Source: Spirochaetaceae bacterium (GTDB lineage: Bacteria; Spirochaetota; Spirochaetia; Treponematales; Breznakiellaceae). From it: a stretch of 16,275 nucleotides of DNA. The number at the start of each line of letters is the position of its first letter. The first letter of the stretch is position 1. A program made the position numbers and the translations under genes. Below the pieces are notes generated by a model. The model was given only the letters and a program-made list of their open reading frames with translations. It ran no database searches and was not told the DNA's origin. Positions 7,380-13,570 of this stretch are shown in pieces. The stretch covers positions 1 through 16,275 of the forward strand of contig JAIRXO010000029.1 of assembly GCA_031268255.1 (NCBI GenBank). The letters are read 5' to 3'.

Positions 7380-7826
7380 ATGAACAAGCGCATCAATTTT
7401 GAAGACAATATTTTTATCCTCAAGGTAAGGCTCAGGATGCTTGAGGACCTTGTCAGGCTTGACGCCGATCCTGAGATTTACCTCGGAAAGACTCTGGACG
7501 ATCTGGCGTTTATCGACGCCAGCCTTTCGAGCCTTCTTGACGCCCTGCTCAAAAACGGAAAACTTATAGAGCGGGAAGAACAGTTCCACAATCTTGAGGA
7601 TACCGAGGAACAGCTTGATACCCTGCTCCACCATATTCTTAATGGTTCGGGGAGTGTTTCGGCTGCCCAGTTTCCGTTAATACAGGAAAAAATCAGGGCT
7701 TTTCAGCGGCTTTCCGCCGAAAGAAAGGACTTTATCAGGGATGCCAGGGGTCAGGAAGAAGAAGCCGGATTCGACGCCCTGGTGGTCAGTTCAGACGAAT
7801 TAAGCGAACTGCTCAAAGATTTCTAA
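7380..7826 (+). CDS. Hypothetical small acidic helical protein upstream of rsmD
   Basis: I do not recognise this 148-residue protein. It is strongly acidic and predicted helical throughout, with heptad-like leucine and isoleucine spacing at about residues 12-60 and 65-90. It has no signal peptide and no membrane segment. The tail (about 125-148) ends in a run of acidic and hydrophobic residues (SSDELSELLKDF) that could be a short interaction motif. The ATG at 7380 has only a weak purine stretch upstream (aggg near 7365). rsmD begins two bases after its stop, so the two are almost certainly cotranscribed and may be coupled in translation. No function is proposed. Confidence 0.75.
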   Translation: MNKRINFEDNIFILKVRLRMLEDLVRLDADPEIYLGKTLDDLAFIDASLSSLLDALLKNGKLIEREEQFHNLEDTEEQLDTLLHHILNGSGSVSAAQFPLIQEKIRAFQRLSAERKDFIRDARGQEEEAGFDALVVSSDELSELLKDF

Positions 7827-7828
7827 AA

Positions 7829-8356
7829 GTGAGAATTACCGGCGGGGTACTCCGGGGCAGGCAGGTAGAAGTTCCCGGCGGCAGTATACGTCCCGCCATG
7901 GACCGCATGAGGGAGTCTGTCTTTGCCGTTCTGGGCGATATAACCGAAAAATCCTTTCTTGATCTCTTTACCGGCTCGGGGATAATTGCCCTTGAGGCCG
8001 CGTCCAGGGGCGCGGGGCCCCTGGAGGCTGTGGAGGCGGACCGCCAAAAGCGGGAAACCCTCCTTAAAAACGCGGCTATTGCGCCGGTACGCATACAGTG
8101 CCGTTTTATGGCTGCCGAACTGTATGTTAAAAGGGCAAAACGGGCTTTTGACATCATATTCTGCGATCCGCCCTTTCCGTATAAATTCAAAAATGAACTG
8201 CTTTCCTCTCTTGCCGCTTCTCCTGTCATGGGCGGGGCGAGCCTGCTCCTCATCCATTACCCCCGGGAAGAACAGCTTGTCATCCCCGGAACGCTGCTTA
8301 AAAAAGACTCAAGATTATTCGGGCGCTCAAAAGTCGATTTTTTTATAAAAAATTGA
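7829..8356 (+). CDS. rsmD: 16S rRNA (guanine966-N2)-methyltransferase RsmD
   Basis: This 175-residue protein is slightly shorter than E. coli RsmD. It should use S-adenosylmethionine to methylate N2 of G966 in 16S rRNA in the assembled 30S subunit. The N terminus has the family signature MRITGGVLRGR followed by RPAMDRMRESVFAVL (21-35). The cofactor motif DLFTGSG is at 45-51, the acidic residue after the second strand is in EAVEADR (66-72), and the catalytic DPPF is at 113-116. The GTG at 7829 aligns with the family start and follows the previous stop by two bases with no separate Shine-Dalgarno sequence, which suggests coupled translation. An AT-rich promoter region begins immediately after the gene. 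Confidence 0.95.
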   Translation: MRITGGVLRGRQVEVPGGSIRPAMDRMRESVFAVLGDITEKSFLDLFTGSGIIALEAASRGAGPLEAVEADRQKRETLLKNAAIAPVRIQCRFMAAELYVKRAKRAFDIIFCDPPFPYKFKNELLSSLAASPVMGGASLLLIHYPREEQLVIPGTLLKKDSRLFGRSKVDFFIKN

Positions 8357-8365
8357 AAAAACCCC

Positions 8366-8454
8366 TTGAATAATTACCATTTTGGAGATATTATATAAAT
8401 GTAAATATTTTTCTTGCCATTTTAGCGAATGTCGCCGTATAATAGCGAATAAGG
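8366..8454 (+). promoter_or_regulatory. Tandem promoters and 8-bp direct repeats upstream of the TPR genes
   Basis: This stretch is markedly AT-rich compared with its surroundings. Promoter 1 is TTGAAT (8366-8371), 17 bp, TATTAT (8389-8394). Promoter 2 is TTGCCA (8414-8419), 18 bp, TATAAT (8438-8443), a perfect -10. The octamer TAGCGAAT occurs at 8423-8430 and again at 8443-8450, 20 bp apart, flanking the -10 of promoter 2. CCATTTT occurs at 8377-8383 and 8417-8423, 40 bp apart. Spacings of about two and four helical turns on the same face suggest a regulator could bind here, but chance is not excluded. AAGG at 8451-8454 is the ribosome binding site for the gene at 8461. Confidence 0.65.
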
Positions 8455-8460
8455 TCAAAA

Positions 8461-8805
8461 ATGGATATTAAAAAGGTCTTTGAACGTTTTGGTGATCAGG
8501 GTGTATTTGTCAAGACCGGCCGGAAAACGGACCTGGACGGTGCCCAAAAAGCCGCTCTTAACCGTAAGGGCAACGTGCTTTTTAATTCGGGCGATGTCGA
8601 GGGGGCCAGGCGGGTCTTTCTTACTACCGGCTATACCGATGGCCTGGTACGGATTGGCGATTATTACCAGGCAAAGGGCAGGAAACTTGACGCGCTCAGG
8701 ATGTACTGGCTTGCCCCTGATCATAAAAAGTCTGAACCGATAATCGCGCAGTTATCGTTCATAATACAAAAACTATTGAAAGAAGAGGAAACTTGCAATG
8801 AGTGA
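8461..8805 (+). CDS. Small helical-repeat protein, companion of the TPR protein
   Basis: This 114-residue protein has no family that I can name. Residues about 29-85 (GNVLFNSGDVEGARRVFLTT, GDYYQAKGRKLDALRMYWLA) read as two degenerate TPR-like helical hairpins. The N terminus (DIKKVFERFGDQGVF) is amphipathic and the C terminus is a charged helix. There is no signal peptide. It is first behind the strong promoter at 8414-8443, with AAGG six bases before the ATG, and its last eight bases are the first eight of the TPR gene (ATGAGTGA). The tight coupling suggests that the two proteins act together. The partner is not visible from sequence. Confidence 0.8.
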   Translation: MDIKKVFERFGDQGVFVKTGRKTDLDGAQKAALNRKGNVLFNSGDVEGARRVFLTTGYTDGLVRIGDYYQAKGRKLDALRMYWLAPDHKKSEPIIAQLSFIIQKLLKEEETCNE

Positions 8806-9940
8806 TGAAATTTTACAAAGTCAGCTTTCGGGTACAGCAGAAAATGACGTTTTATCCGCCGACGCGGAGGTCTCTGAAATCTCCGAACTGTCAAAACGGG
8901 GATATCAGCTTCTTAAAGAGAACAAAATCCGGGAAGCGATGGATTGCTTTGCCAAAATTCTCGTAACCGAACCGGAGAATAATTACGCTCTGGTCGGCCT
9001 CGGCGACGCGGCACGCAAGGGCGGCTCCTTCCGCGACGCGGTTGAGTATTACCGGCGTTGTCTCTCCCATCATCCGGGAAACAACTACGCGCTTTTCGGT
9101 CTGGCGGACTGCTACAAGGCGCTTAACCAGTACCACAAGGCCATAGAAATATGGGAGCAGTACCTGCTTCATGACGACAAGAACATTACGGTTCTTACCA
9201 GAGTCGCCGACGCGTACCGCAAGGTCAGGGATTTTAAACATTCCAAGGAAGTGTACCTCAGGGTTCTTGAGATGGAGGCGGACAATCCCTACGCCATCAT
9301 AGGTCTGGGGCATCTCCACTATGATTTTAAGGACTACCGCGAAGCACTTTTCTACTGGGAAAAAATGCTCGTCCTTAATCAGGGGACAGTGGACATACGG
9401 GTGCTTACTTCCATAGGAAACTGCCACCGCAAGCTCAAAACCTTCGCGGACGGCCTGGGCTATTTTGAAAGGGCCCTGGCCATGGATTCGTTTAATTTTT
9501 ACGCCCTGTTCGGCCTTGCCGACTGTTACCGGGGTCTCAATCAGCAGAATCATTCCCTTGAGTACTGGAACCGCATACTGGACCAGGACCCCAGGAACAA
9601 GGTGATTCTTACCCGGGCGGGTGACGCGTATCACCACATGCATGAGGACGAAAAGGCGGTTGACTATTACCGCAGGGCACTCAATATTGAATTTGACACC
9701 TACGCTGTTCTCGGTCTTGCCATTATCGCCAAAGCCCAAAACAAGTACGAAGAGGCCATTGAATCCCTGGCCAGGCTTATCCAGCAGGACGCGAAAAACT
9801 ACCGGCTCTATACGGAACTCGCCGACTGCTGGTACAAGAAAGGGGAAAAAACCAGGGCCATAGAAATTCTTGGCGACTTTCTCAAGACAGGCATACGGAA
9901 CACCCATGTAACGGAGTTTCTTGACAGGCTCAGGGCATAG
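8798..9940 (+). CDS. Cytoplasmic tetratricopeptide repeat (TPR) protein
   Basis: The 380-residue protein is almost entirely TPR repeats, about nine or ten 34-residue helical hairpins from residue 29 to the end. Repeat signatures such as NNYALFGLADCYKALNQYHK and FYALFGLADCYRGLNQQNHS recur with close internal similarity, so the gene grew by duplication of a unit of about two repeats. There is no signal peptide or membrane helix, so it is a cytoplasmic scaffold for protein-protein contacts. The first 28 residues are acidic and probably disordered. A Shine-Dalgarno sequence (agagg, 8784-8788) lies nine bases before the ATG, which overlaps the preceding stop by 8 nt. The binding partner is unknown. 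Its place between rRNA methyltransferase genes hints at nothing more specific than housekeeping. Confidence 0.93.
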   Translation: MSDEILQSQLSGTAENDVLSADAEVSEISELSKRGYQLLKENKIREAMDCFAKILVTEPENNYALVGLGDAARKGGSFRDAVEYYRRCLSHHPGNNYALFGLADCYKALNQYHKAIEIWEQYLLHDDKNITVLTRVADAYRKVRDFKHSKEVYLRVLEMEADNPYAIIGLGHLHYDFKDYREALFYWEKMLVLNQGTVDIRVLTSIGNCHRKLKTFADGLGYFERALAMDSFNFYALFGLADCYRGLNQQNHSLEYWNRILDQDPRNKVILTRAGDAYHHMHEDEKAVDYYRRALNIEFDTYAVLGLAIIAKAQNKYEEAIESLARLIQQDAKNYRLYTELADCWYKKGEKTRAIEILGDFLKTGIRNTHVTEFLDRLRA

Positions 9941-9948
9941 CCCCGCCC

Positions 9949-10986
9949 ATGACGGCGTTAAGCGGCTATACCCCTGACGAACTTGAGAAAGCCCTGCCCG
10001 TCCTTCTGGGCAGGGAAATTCCCGGCTACCGGAGCAGGCAGATTACCGCATGGCTGGCCAGGGGAGTTTCGTCCTTTGACGGGATGAAAAACCTTCCCCT
10101 TTCGCTCAGGGAAGAACTTGCCCTCCGCGCGGAGCTTTACACCACCAGGGACCCGGAAGTCCTTGAGGATCCCGACGGAACAGTAAAACTTACGGTACGC
10201 CTCCATGACGGGGCAAAAATCGAGGCGGTGCTCCTTAAAGACAGGGCAGGAAGAAAGACGGCCTGCCTCTCAAGCCAGGCGGGTTGTCCCATGGGCTGCG
10301 TATTCTGTAAAACAGGAAAACTGGGATACAGGCGCAACCTCAGCGCCGCCGAAATTGTCGAGCAGTTTTTACGCCTCAAATGCCGGGACAGCGGCCTTTC
10401 CAATATTGTGGTCATGGGCATGGGAGAACCCCTCCTTAATCTTGAGGCGCTTAAAAAGGCCGTAGCGGTCATAGAACATCCTGAGGGGCTTAATTTTTCG
10501 CGGCGGCGCATTACCCTGTCAAGCTGCGGCATCATAGCGGGCATAGAGGAGCTGGCCGGCAAAGGCCCCCTTCTGGAGCTGGCTGTCTCGATTACCAGCG
10601 CCGACGACGGCCTCCGCTCCCGCCTCATGCCGGTCAACAGGACCAATCCCCTTGACAGGCTCAAAAAGGCCCTTCTTGAATACCAGAAAACAGTGAAAAG
10701 GCGCATCACCCTGGAAGCGGTGCTCCTGCGGGGTCTTAACACCGGAAAGCCGGACGCGGCGGCTCTGGCGGCCTTTGCCCGGGGTCTTGACGCCGTGGTA
10801 AACCTCATACCCTGGAATCCCGTACCCGGTCTTTTGTTTGAGGGAAAAGAACTTGAAGAACCGTCTGACGGGGAAGTAAGGCGGTTTGCCCTGGAGCTTG
10901 AGGAAAGGGGTCTTAGAGTTACCCTCCGTTACCGCAGGGGGCGGGGCGTTTTAGGAGCCTGCGGCCAGCTCGGCGCGCTGGAATGA
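9949..10986 (+). CDS. rlmN: Dual-specificity 23S rRNA/tRNA adenine-C2 methyltransferase RlmN
   Basis: This 345-residue radical-SAM enzyme methylates C2 of A2503 in 23S rRNA (and of A37 in some tRNAs in E. coli). The CxxxCxxC cluster ligands are Cys113, Cys117 and Cys120, within AGCPMGCVFC. The two mechanistic cysteines also appear to be present: Cys106 (seven residues before the first ligand, as in E. coli Cys118 and Cys125) and Cys338 in the C-terminal GACGQL. GMGEP is at 157-161. The LGYRRNLSAAEIVEQ stretch after the cluster separates RlmN from its relative Cfr with fair confidence. It starts 8 nt after the TPR gene stop and may be read from the same promoter. No clear Shine-Dalgarno sequence precedes the ATG. 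It converges with the lipoprotein gene, leaving 19 nt between stop codons. Confidence 0.97.
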   Translation: MTALSGYTPDELEKALPVLLGREIPGYRSRQITAWLARGVSSFDGMKNLPLSLREELALRAELYTTRDPEVLEDPDGTVKLTVRLHDGAKIEAVLLKDRAGRKTACLSSQAGCPMGCVFCKTGKLGYRRNLSAAEIVEQFLRLKCRDSGLSNIVVMGMGEPLLNLEALKKAVAVIEHPEGLNFSRRRITLSSCGIIAGIEELAGKGPLLELAVSITSADDGLRSRLMPVNRTNPLDRLKKALLEYQKTVKRRITLEAVLLRGLNTGKPDAAALAAFARGLDAVVNLIPWNPVPGLLFEGKELEEPSDGEVRRFALELEERGLRVTLRYRRGRGVLGACGQLGALE

Positions 10987-11005
10987 GCGGGCGAATCCGG
11001 GGGTC

Positions 11006-11638
11006 CTACTGTCGCGCCGGACGCCGCGCCGCCGGATGTATGGTCAGTTCAATATCAAGTTTCGCGTACCGGTAATTGGCGTCGCCGGGATAATATACCG
11101 TTACATAGTAGGTCCCCGGCTCTATGGGCGCCCGTTCTACCCGGGTAAAACCCCTGAGTATCTCCGAAGCGGCAGGTGAATTGGCGGCGGCCTCCCTCGC
11201 CGCCCTGGTGGGATAATATACCGCCCTGAGACCCAGGGGAGGCTCCGAAGCGGCGGTTACCGATTTGGGGCTGCCGTTATACACCGCCTCCTGCACAGGC
11301 TCGGCCATGATGGTTACCGGGGCCTTCTCGATATGGTATTCGACGATCAGATCATCAGCGGGGGAAGCCCCCGCACGCCTTACCCGTACATAGTACACCC
11401 CGGCGGCAAAGGGAGCGTCCCCGCTCCCGTCCTCGTCACGGCCAAGAGCCTCCATGCTTGAAAAATAACATAGTTCCAGGGACGGCGTCCCCTGAACATC
11501 AATGGGCTGGGGATTGCCGGTATACACGGTTTCCTGGTAGGCCGGAACAGTAAGCGGAGGGACATCTTTTGCTGTATCTACAGAACCGCAGGAACCAAGA
11601 AAAAGAAAAACGGTAAACGCGATCAGCAGAGATTTCAT
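11006..11638 (-). CDS. Lipoprotein with two MBG/Ig-like repeats
   Basis: From the ATG at 11638 the protein has 210 residues. This start is preferred because it places a classic lipoprotein signal at the N terminus: MKSLLIAFTVFLFLGSC with lipobox LGSC, Cys17. A GTG at 11704 would add 22 polar residues in front and bury the signal. After the anchor come two related beta-rich repeats (about 30-107 and 108-203) with matching landmarks: ETVYTGNPQPIDV and EAVYNGSPKSVTA near the start, AGVYYVRV and PGTYYVTV near the end. This is the pattern of MBG-type Ig-like domains found in bacterial surface proteins. Two copies in a small lipoprotein suggest an envelope-anchored adhesive or structural role, which is inference. 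There is no Shine-Dalgarno sequence, and a -10-like TACTAT lies just six bases upstream. Confidence 0.85.
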   Translation of the reverse strand: MKSLLIAFTVFLFLGSCGSVDTAKDVPPLTVPAYQETVYTGNPQPIDVQGTPSLELCYFSSMEALGRDEDGSGDAPFAAGVYYVRVRRAGASPADDLIVEYHIEKAPVTIMAEPVQEAVYNGSPKSVTAASEPPLGLRAVYYPTRAAREAAANSPAASEILRGFTRVERAPIEPGTYYVTVYYPGDANYRYAKLDIELTIHPAARRPARQ

Positions 11639-11736
11639 GGGGAAATAGTACCACATAATACGGGAATAGACAGCCCCCGCGTTATTGGGTATGGATTTAT
11701 TCACCCTGCCCGGCTATACTCGAACCGGAGGCGTGT
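11639..11736. promoter_or_regulatory. Divergent promoter region between the lipoprotein and Uma2 genes
   Basis: Rightward, TATACT (11715-11720) is a good -10 with a weak -35 (TGGATT, 11692-11697). It would start transcription at about 11727, exactly at the GGAGG ribosome binding site (11727-11731) five bases before the Uma2 ATG, giving a leader of only about 10 nt. Leftward, TACTAT (plus 11645-11650) with a weak CTGTCT (plus 11668-11673) 17 bp away would start at about 11638, the lipoprotein ATG itself. No operator-like symmetry stands out. Confidence 0.4.
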
Positions 11737-12309
11737 ATGTCTACGGTATTCAAGGAAGATGAAGGAATCCGTTATACCTACAGAGATTACCTCGTCTGGA
11801 AAACGGACGAGCGTTACGAGATCATAGACGGCGAAGCCTATATGATGGCGGCTCCTTCCCGTATGCATCAGGAGATCAGCATGGCCTTATCAGCCATGCT
11901 ATATACCTATCTGGAAGGCAAGCCCTGCAGGGTCTATGCCGCACCCTTCTCCGTCCGGCTTTTCCCCGCTGAGGATAACAGCGACGACACGGTGGTGGAA
12001 CCGGATATTACGGTGGTCTGCGACGCGTCCAGGCTGGACGACCGGGGCTGCAAGGGCGCGCCTGATTTTATTATCGAAATCAGCTCCCCCTCCACCGCCC
12101 GGCATGATCACATCGTCAAATTCAACAAATACCGGGAAGCGGGGGTCAGGGAATACTGGATCGTCAACCCGGAAGAAAAAGTCGTATCGGCGTACCGCTT
12201 AAAAAACGGTGAATACACGGCGGTAAATTACGACGACACCGCCCCGGTACAGGTTCTGCCGGGCTGCGCGATAGACCTTAAAAGCGTTTTCGGGACATCC
12301 GGGGAATAG
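11737..12309 (+). CDS. Uma2/DUF820-family PD-(D/E)XK protein
   Basis: This 190-residue protein has the usual Uma2 length and sequence landmarks. TYRDYLVWKTDERYEIIDGE opens the domain. VEPDITVVCD (87-96) carries the first catalytic acid of the nuclease fold (Asp90), DFIIEISSPST (110-120) the second (Glu114), and HDHIVKFNKYREAGVREYWI (123-142) the conserved lysines and the helix that follows. The family is annotated as putative endonuclease, with no established biological role, and is expanded in cyanobacteria and scattered elsewhere. All likely active-site residues are present. A strong GGAGG precedes the ATG. It appears to be a single-gene unit between the lipoprotein and the thiamine operon. 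There is no antitoxin or partner gene beside it. Confidence 0.93.
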   Translation: MSTVFKEDEGIRYTYRDYLVWKTDERYEIIDGEAYMMAAPSRMHQEISMALSAMLYTYLEGKPCRVYAAPFSVRLFPAEDNSDDTVVEPDITVVCDASRLDDRGCKGAPDFIIEISSPSTARHDHIVKFNKYREAGVREYWIVNPEEKVVSAYRLKNGEYTAVNYDDTAPVQVLPGCAIDLKSVFGTSGE

Positions 12310-12316
12310 TTTTTTT

Positions 12317-12411
12317 CAAGCGCGCTCTTGCGTCTTTTTTGTAAAATTCATATAGTAATACAGGCCGGTCCTGGACCGGCAATATCACCATGGCCGTGCC
12401 GGATGGCACGG
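12317..12411 (+). promoter_or_regulatory. Promoter and leader hairpins of the thiamine operon
   Basis: TTGCGT (12328-12333) and TATAGT (12351-12356) are 17 bp apart and would start transcription near 12363. Two perfect 7-bp hairpins follow: 12364-12370 with 12374-12380 (3-nt loop) and 12394-12400 with 12405-12411 (GGAT loop). They sit between the start site and the riboswitch and are not part of the standard aptamer. A weak hairpin with a T-run (caag 12317-12320, cttg 12327-12330, T6 12335-12340) overlaps the -35 and might end uma2 transcripts; it is too short to call with confidence. Confidence 0.5.
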
Positions 12412-12423
12412 TGAACACGCCTA

Positions 12424-12505
12424 TCGGGGTGGTGGACCGCCATGCGCGGAAAGCCTGAGATCACACCCGCTGAACCTGATCCGGATAATGCCGGCGTAGG
12501 GAGCA
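12424..12505 (+). ncRNA. TPP riboswitch (Thi-box)
   Basis: The conserved core of the thiamine pyrophosphate aptamer is plain. GGGGTG (12426-12431) pairs with CACCC (12464-12468), CTGAGA is at 12455-12460, TGAACCTGATCC is at 12471-12482, and GGATAATGCCGGCGTAGGGA runs from 12483 to 12502 with the CCGG/CCGG helix inside. These are the residues that bind the pyrimidine ring and, through magnesium, the pyrophosphate. The closing P1 helix is not obvious in the bases just outside. The aptamer ends about 30 nt before the Shine-Dalgarno sequence of thiB with no terminator between, so control of translation is more likely than control of termination. Riboswitch-controlled thiBPQ operons are known in treponemes (Treponema denticola). 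Confidence 0.95.
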
Positions 12506-12543
12506 TGATCAAACCAATCCCCGGTTATGTGGAAGGAGTTTCT

Positions 12544-13560
12544 ATGTACCGGCAGCGCGGATTTTTTATTACCGTCATTGTACTGTCCCTGCTCTTGACC
12601 TCGTGTTCTTCCGGGGAAAAGACCGGCAGCAACACCGTAACGGTCTGGACCTACGATTCCTTTGATTCGGAATGGGGGCCGGGGCCGGAGGTAAAAAAAC
12701 GTTTCGAGGATGAAACCGGCCTTACCTTGAATTTTGTCGTTCACGGCGACGCCGGTGAACTTCTTTCCCGGCTGCTTCTTGAGGGGGACAGGGCGGATGC
12801 CGATGTCATCCTTGGCCTTGACCAGAACATGCTGAACCGGGCGCTTTCTTCAGGCTTCTTTGAGCCCTATACGCCCGAAGGTTTTGACCGGGTTTTCCGG
12901 GAACTCAGGGTAGACAGCACGAACAGCCTTATACCCATGGATTACAGTTATTTCGCCTTTGTCTATGATTCGGAGCTTCTGGAAAATCCGCCGCGTTCCC
13001 TCGAAGAACTTACCGAGGAACGCTTCGCGAAAAAAATCATACTCCTTGACCCGAGAACATCATCCCCCGGACAGGGGTTTTTTGCCTGGACCAGGGAGGT
13101 CTACGGAAGGGACTGGCCTGAGTACTGGCGCCGCCTGGCCCCTTCGATACTTACCATAGCCGGCGGCTGGACTTCGGGGTACGGCCTCTTTACTTCGAGA
13201 GAAGCGCCCCTGGTTCTTTCATACACCACAAGTCCCGGCTACCATCTGGAATACGAAAATACCGAACGCTACAGGGCGGCCATATTCAGCGACGGTCATC
13301 CCCTGCAGGTTGAACTCGCGGGCCTCCTGCGGGGCGCGGCGAACAAGGAAAACGGAAAACGCTTTATGGACTTTATGCTCTCCCCGGCTTTCCAGGAAAC
13401 CCTGGCCCTGAAAAATTCGATGTATCCGGCCATTGACATAGCTCTGCCCGGCTCATTCAGAATCAACCCCAAAAGCGACAAGCCCCTCCTGCCTGACGAA
13501 GTCAGCTCTGAGGAACTTGACGCATGGGCCCGTCTCATGCCCGAACTCCTGACTCCCTGA
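12544..13560 (+). CDS. thiB: Thiamine/TPP-binding lipoprotein of ABC transporter, ThiB
   Basis: The ATG at 12544 follows AAGGAG (12533-12538) by five bases and opens a lipoprotein signal (LLLTSC, Cys21), giving 338 residues. The frame is open upstream to 12442, but that start lies inside the riboswitch and is rejected. The mature protein matches ThiB/TbpA: VTVWTYDSFDSEWGPGPEVK (32-51), then ADADVILGLDQN (84-95), PMDYSYFAFVYD, and SYTTSPGYHLEYE, all regions that line the thiamine pocket. It captures thiamine, and in the family also its mono- and pyrophosphate, outside the inner membrane and hands it to ThiP. In E. coli the protein is soluble and periplasmic; a lipid anchor is usual for spirochaete binding proteins. 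thiP begins 10 nt downstream. Confidence 0.95.
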   Translation: MYRQRGFFITVIVLSLLLTSCSSGEKTGSNTVTVWTYDSFDSEWGPGPEVKKRFEDETGLTLNFVVHGDAGELLSRLLLEGDRADADVILGLDQNMLNRALSSGFFEPYTPEGFDRVFRELRVDSTNSLIPMDYSYFAFVYDSELLENPPRSLEELTEERFAKKIILLDPRTSSPGQGFFAWTREVYGRDWPEYWRRLAPSILTIAGGWTSGYGLFTSREAPLVLSYTTSPGYHLEYENTERYRAAIFSDGHPLQVELAGLLRGAANKENGKRFMDFMLSPAFQETLALKNSMYPAIDIALPGSFRINPKSDKPLLPDEVSSEELDAWARLMPELLTP

Positions 13561-13570
13561 CGGGCCGCGC

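Noticed and set aside
8891..9907. 338-codon minus-strand frame opposite the TPR gene
   Set aside because: It arises from the codon bias of the TPR gene; TPR repeats on the plus strand are unmistakable.
10137..10808. 223-codon minus-strand frame opposite rlmN
   Set aside because: Serine/arginine-rich antisense shadow; rlmN is certain on the other strand.
12442..12543. Upstream extension of thiB to the ATG at 12442
   Set aside because: It would begin within the riboswitch aptamer and put 34 residues before an otherwise perfect lipoprotein signal with its own Shine-Dalgarno site.
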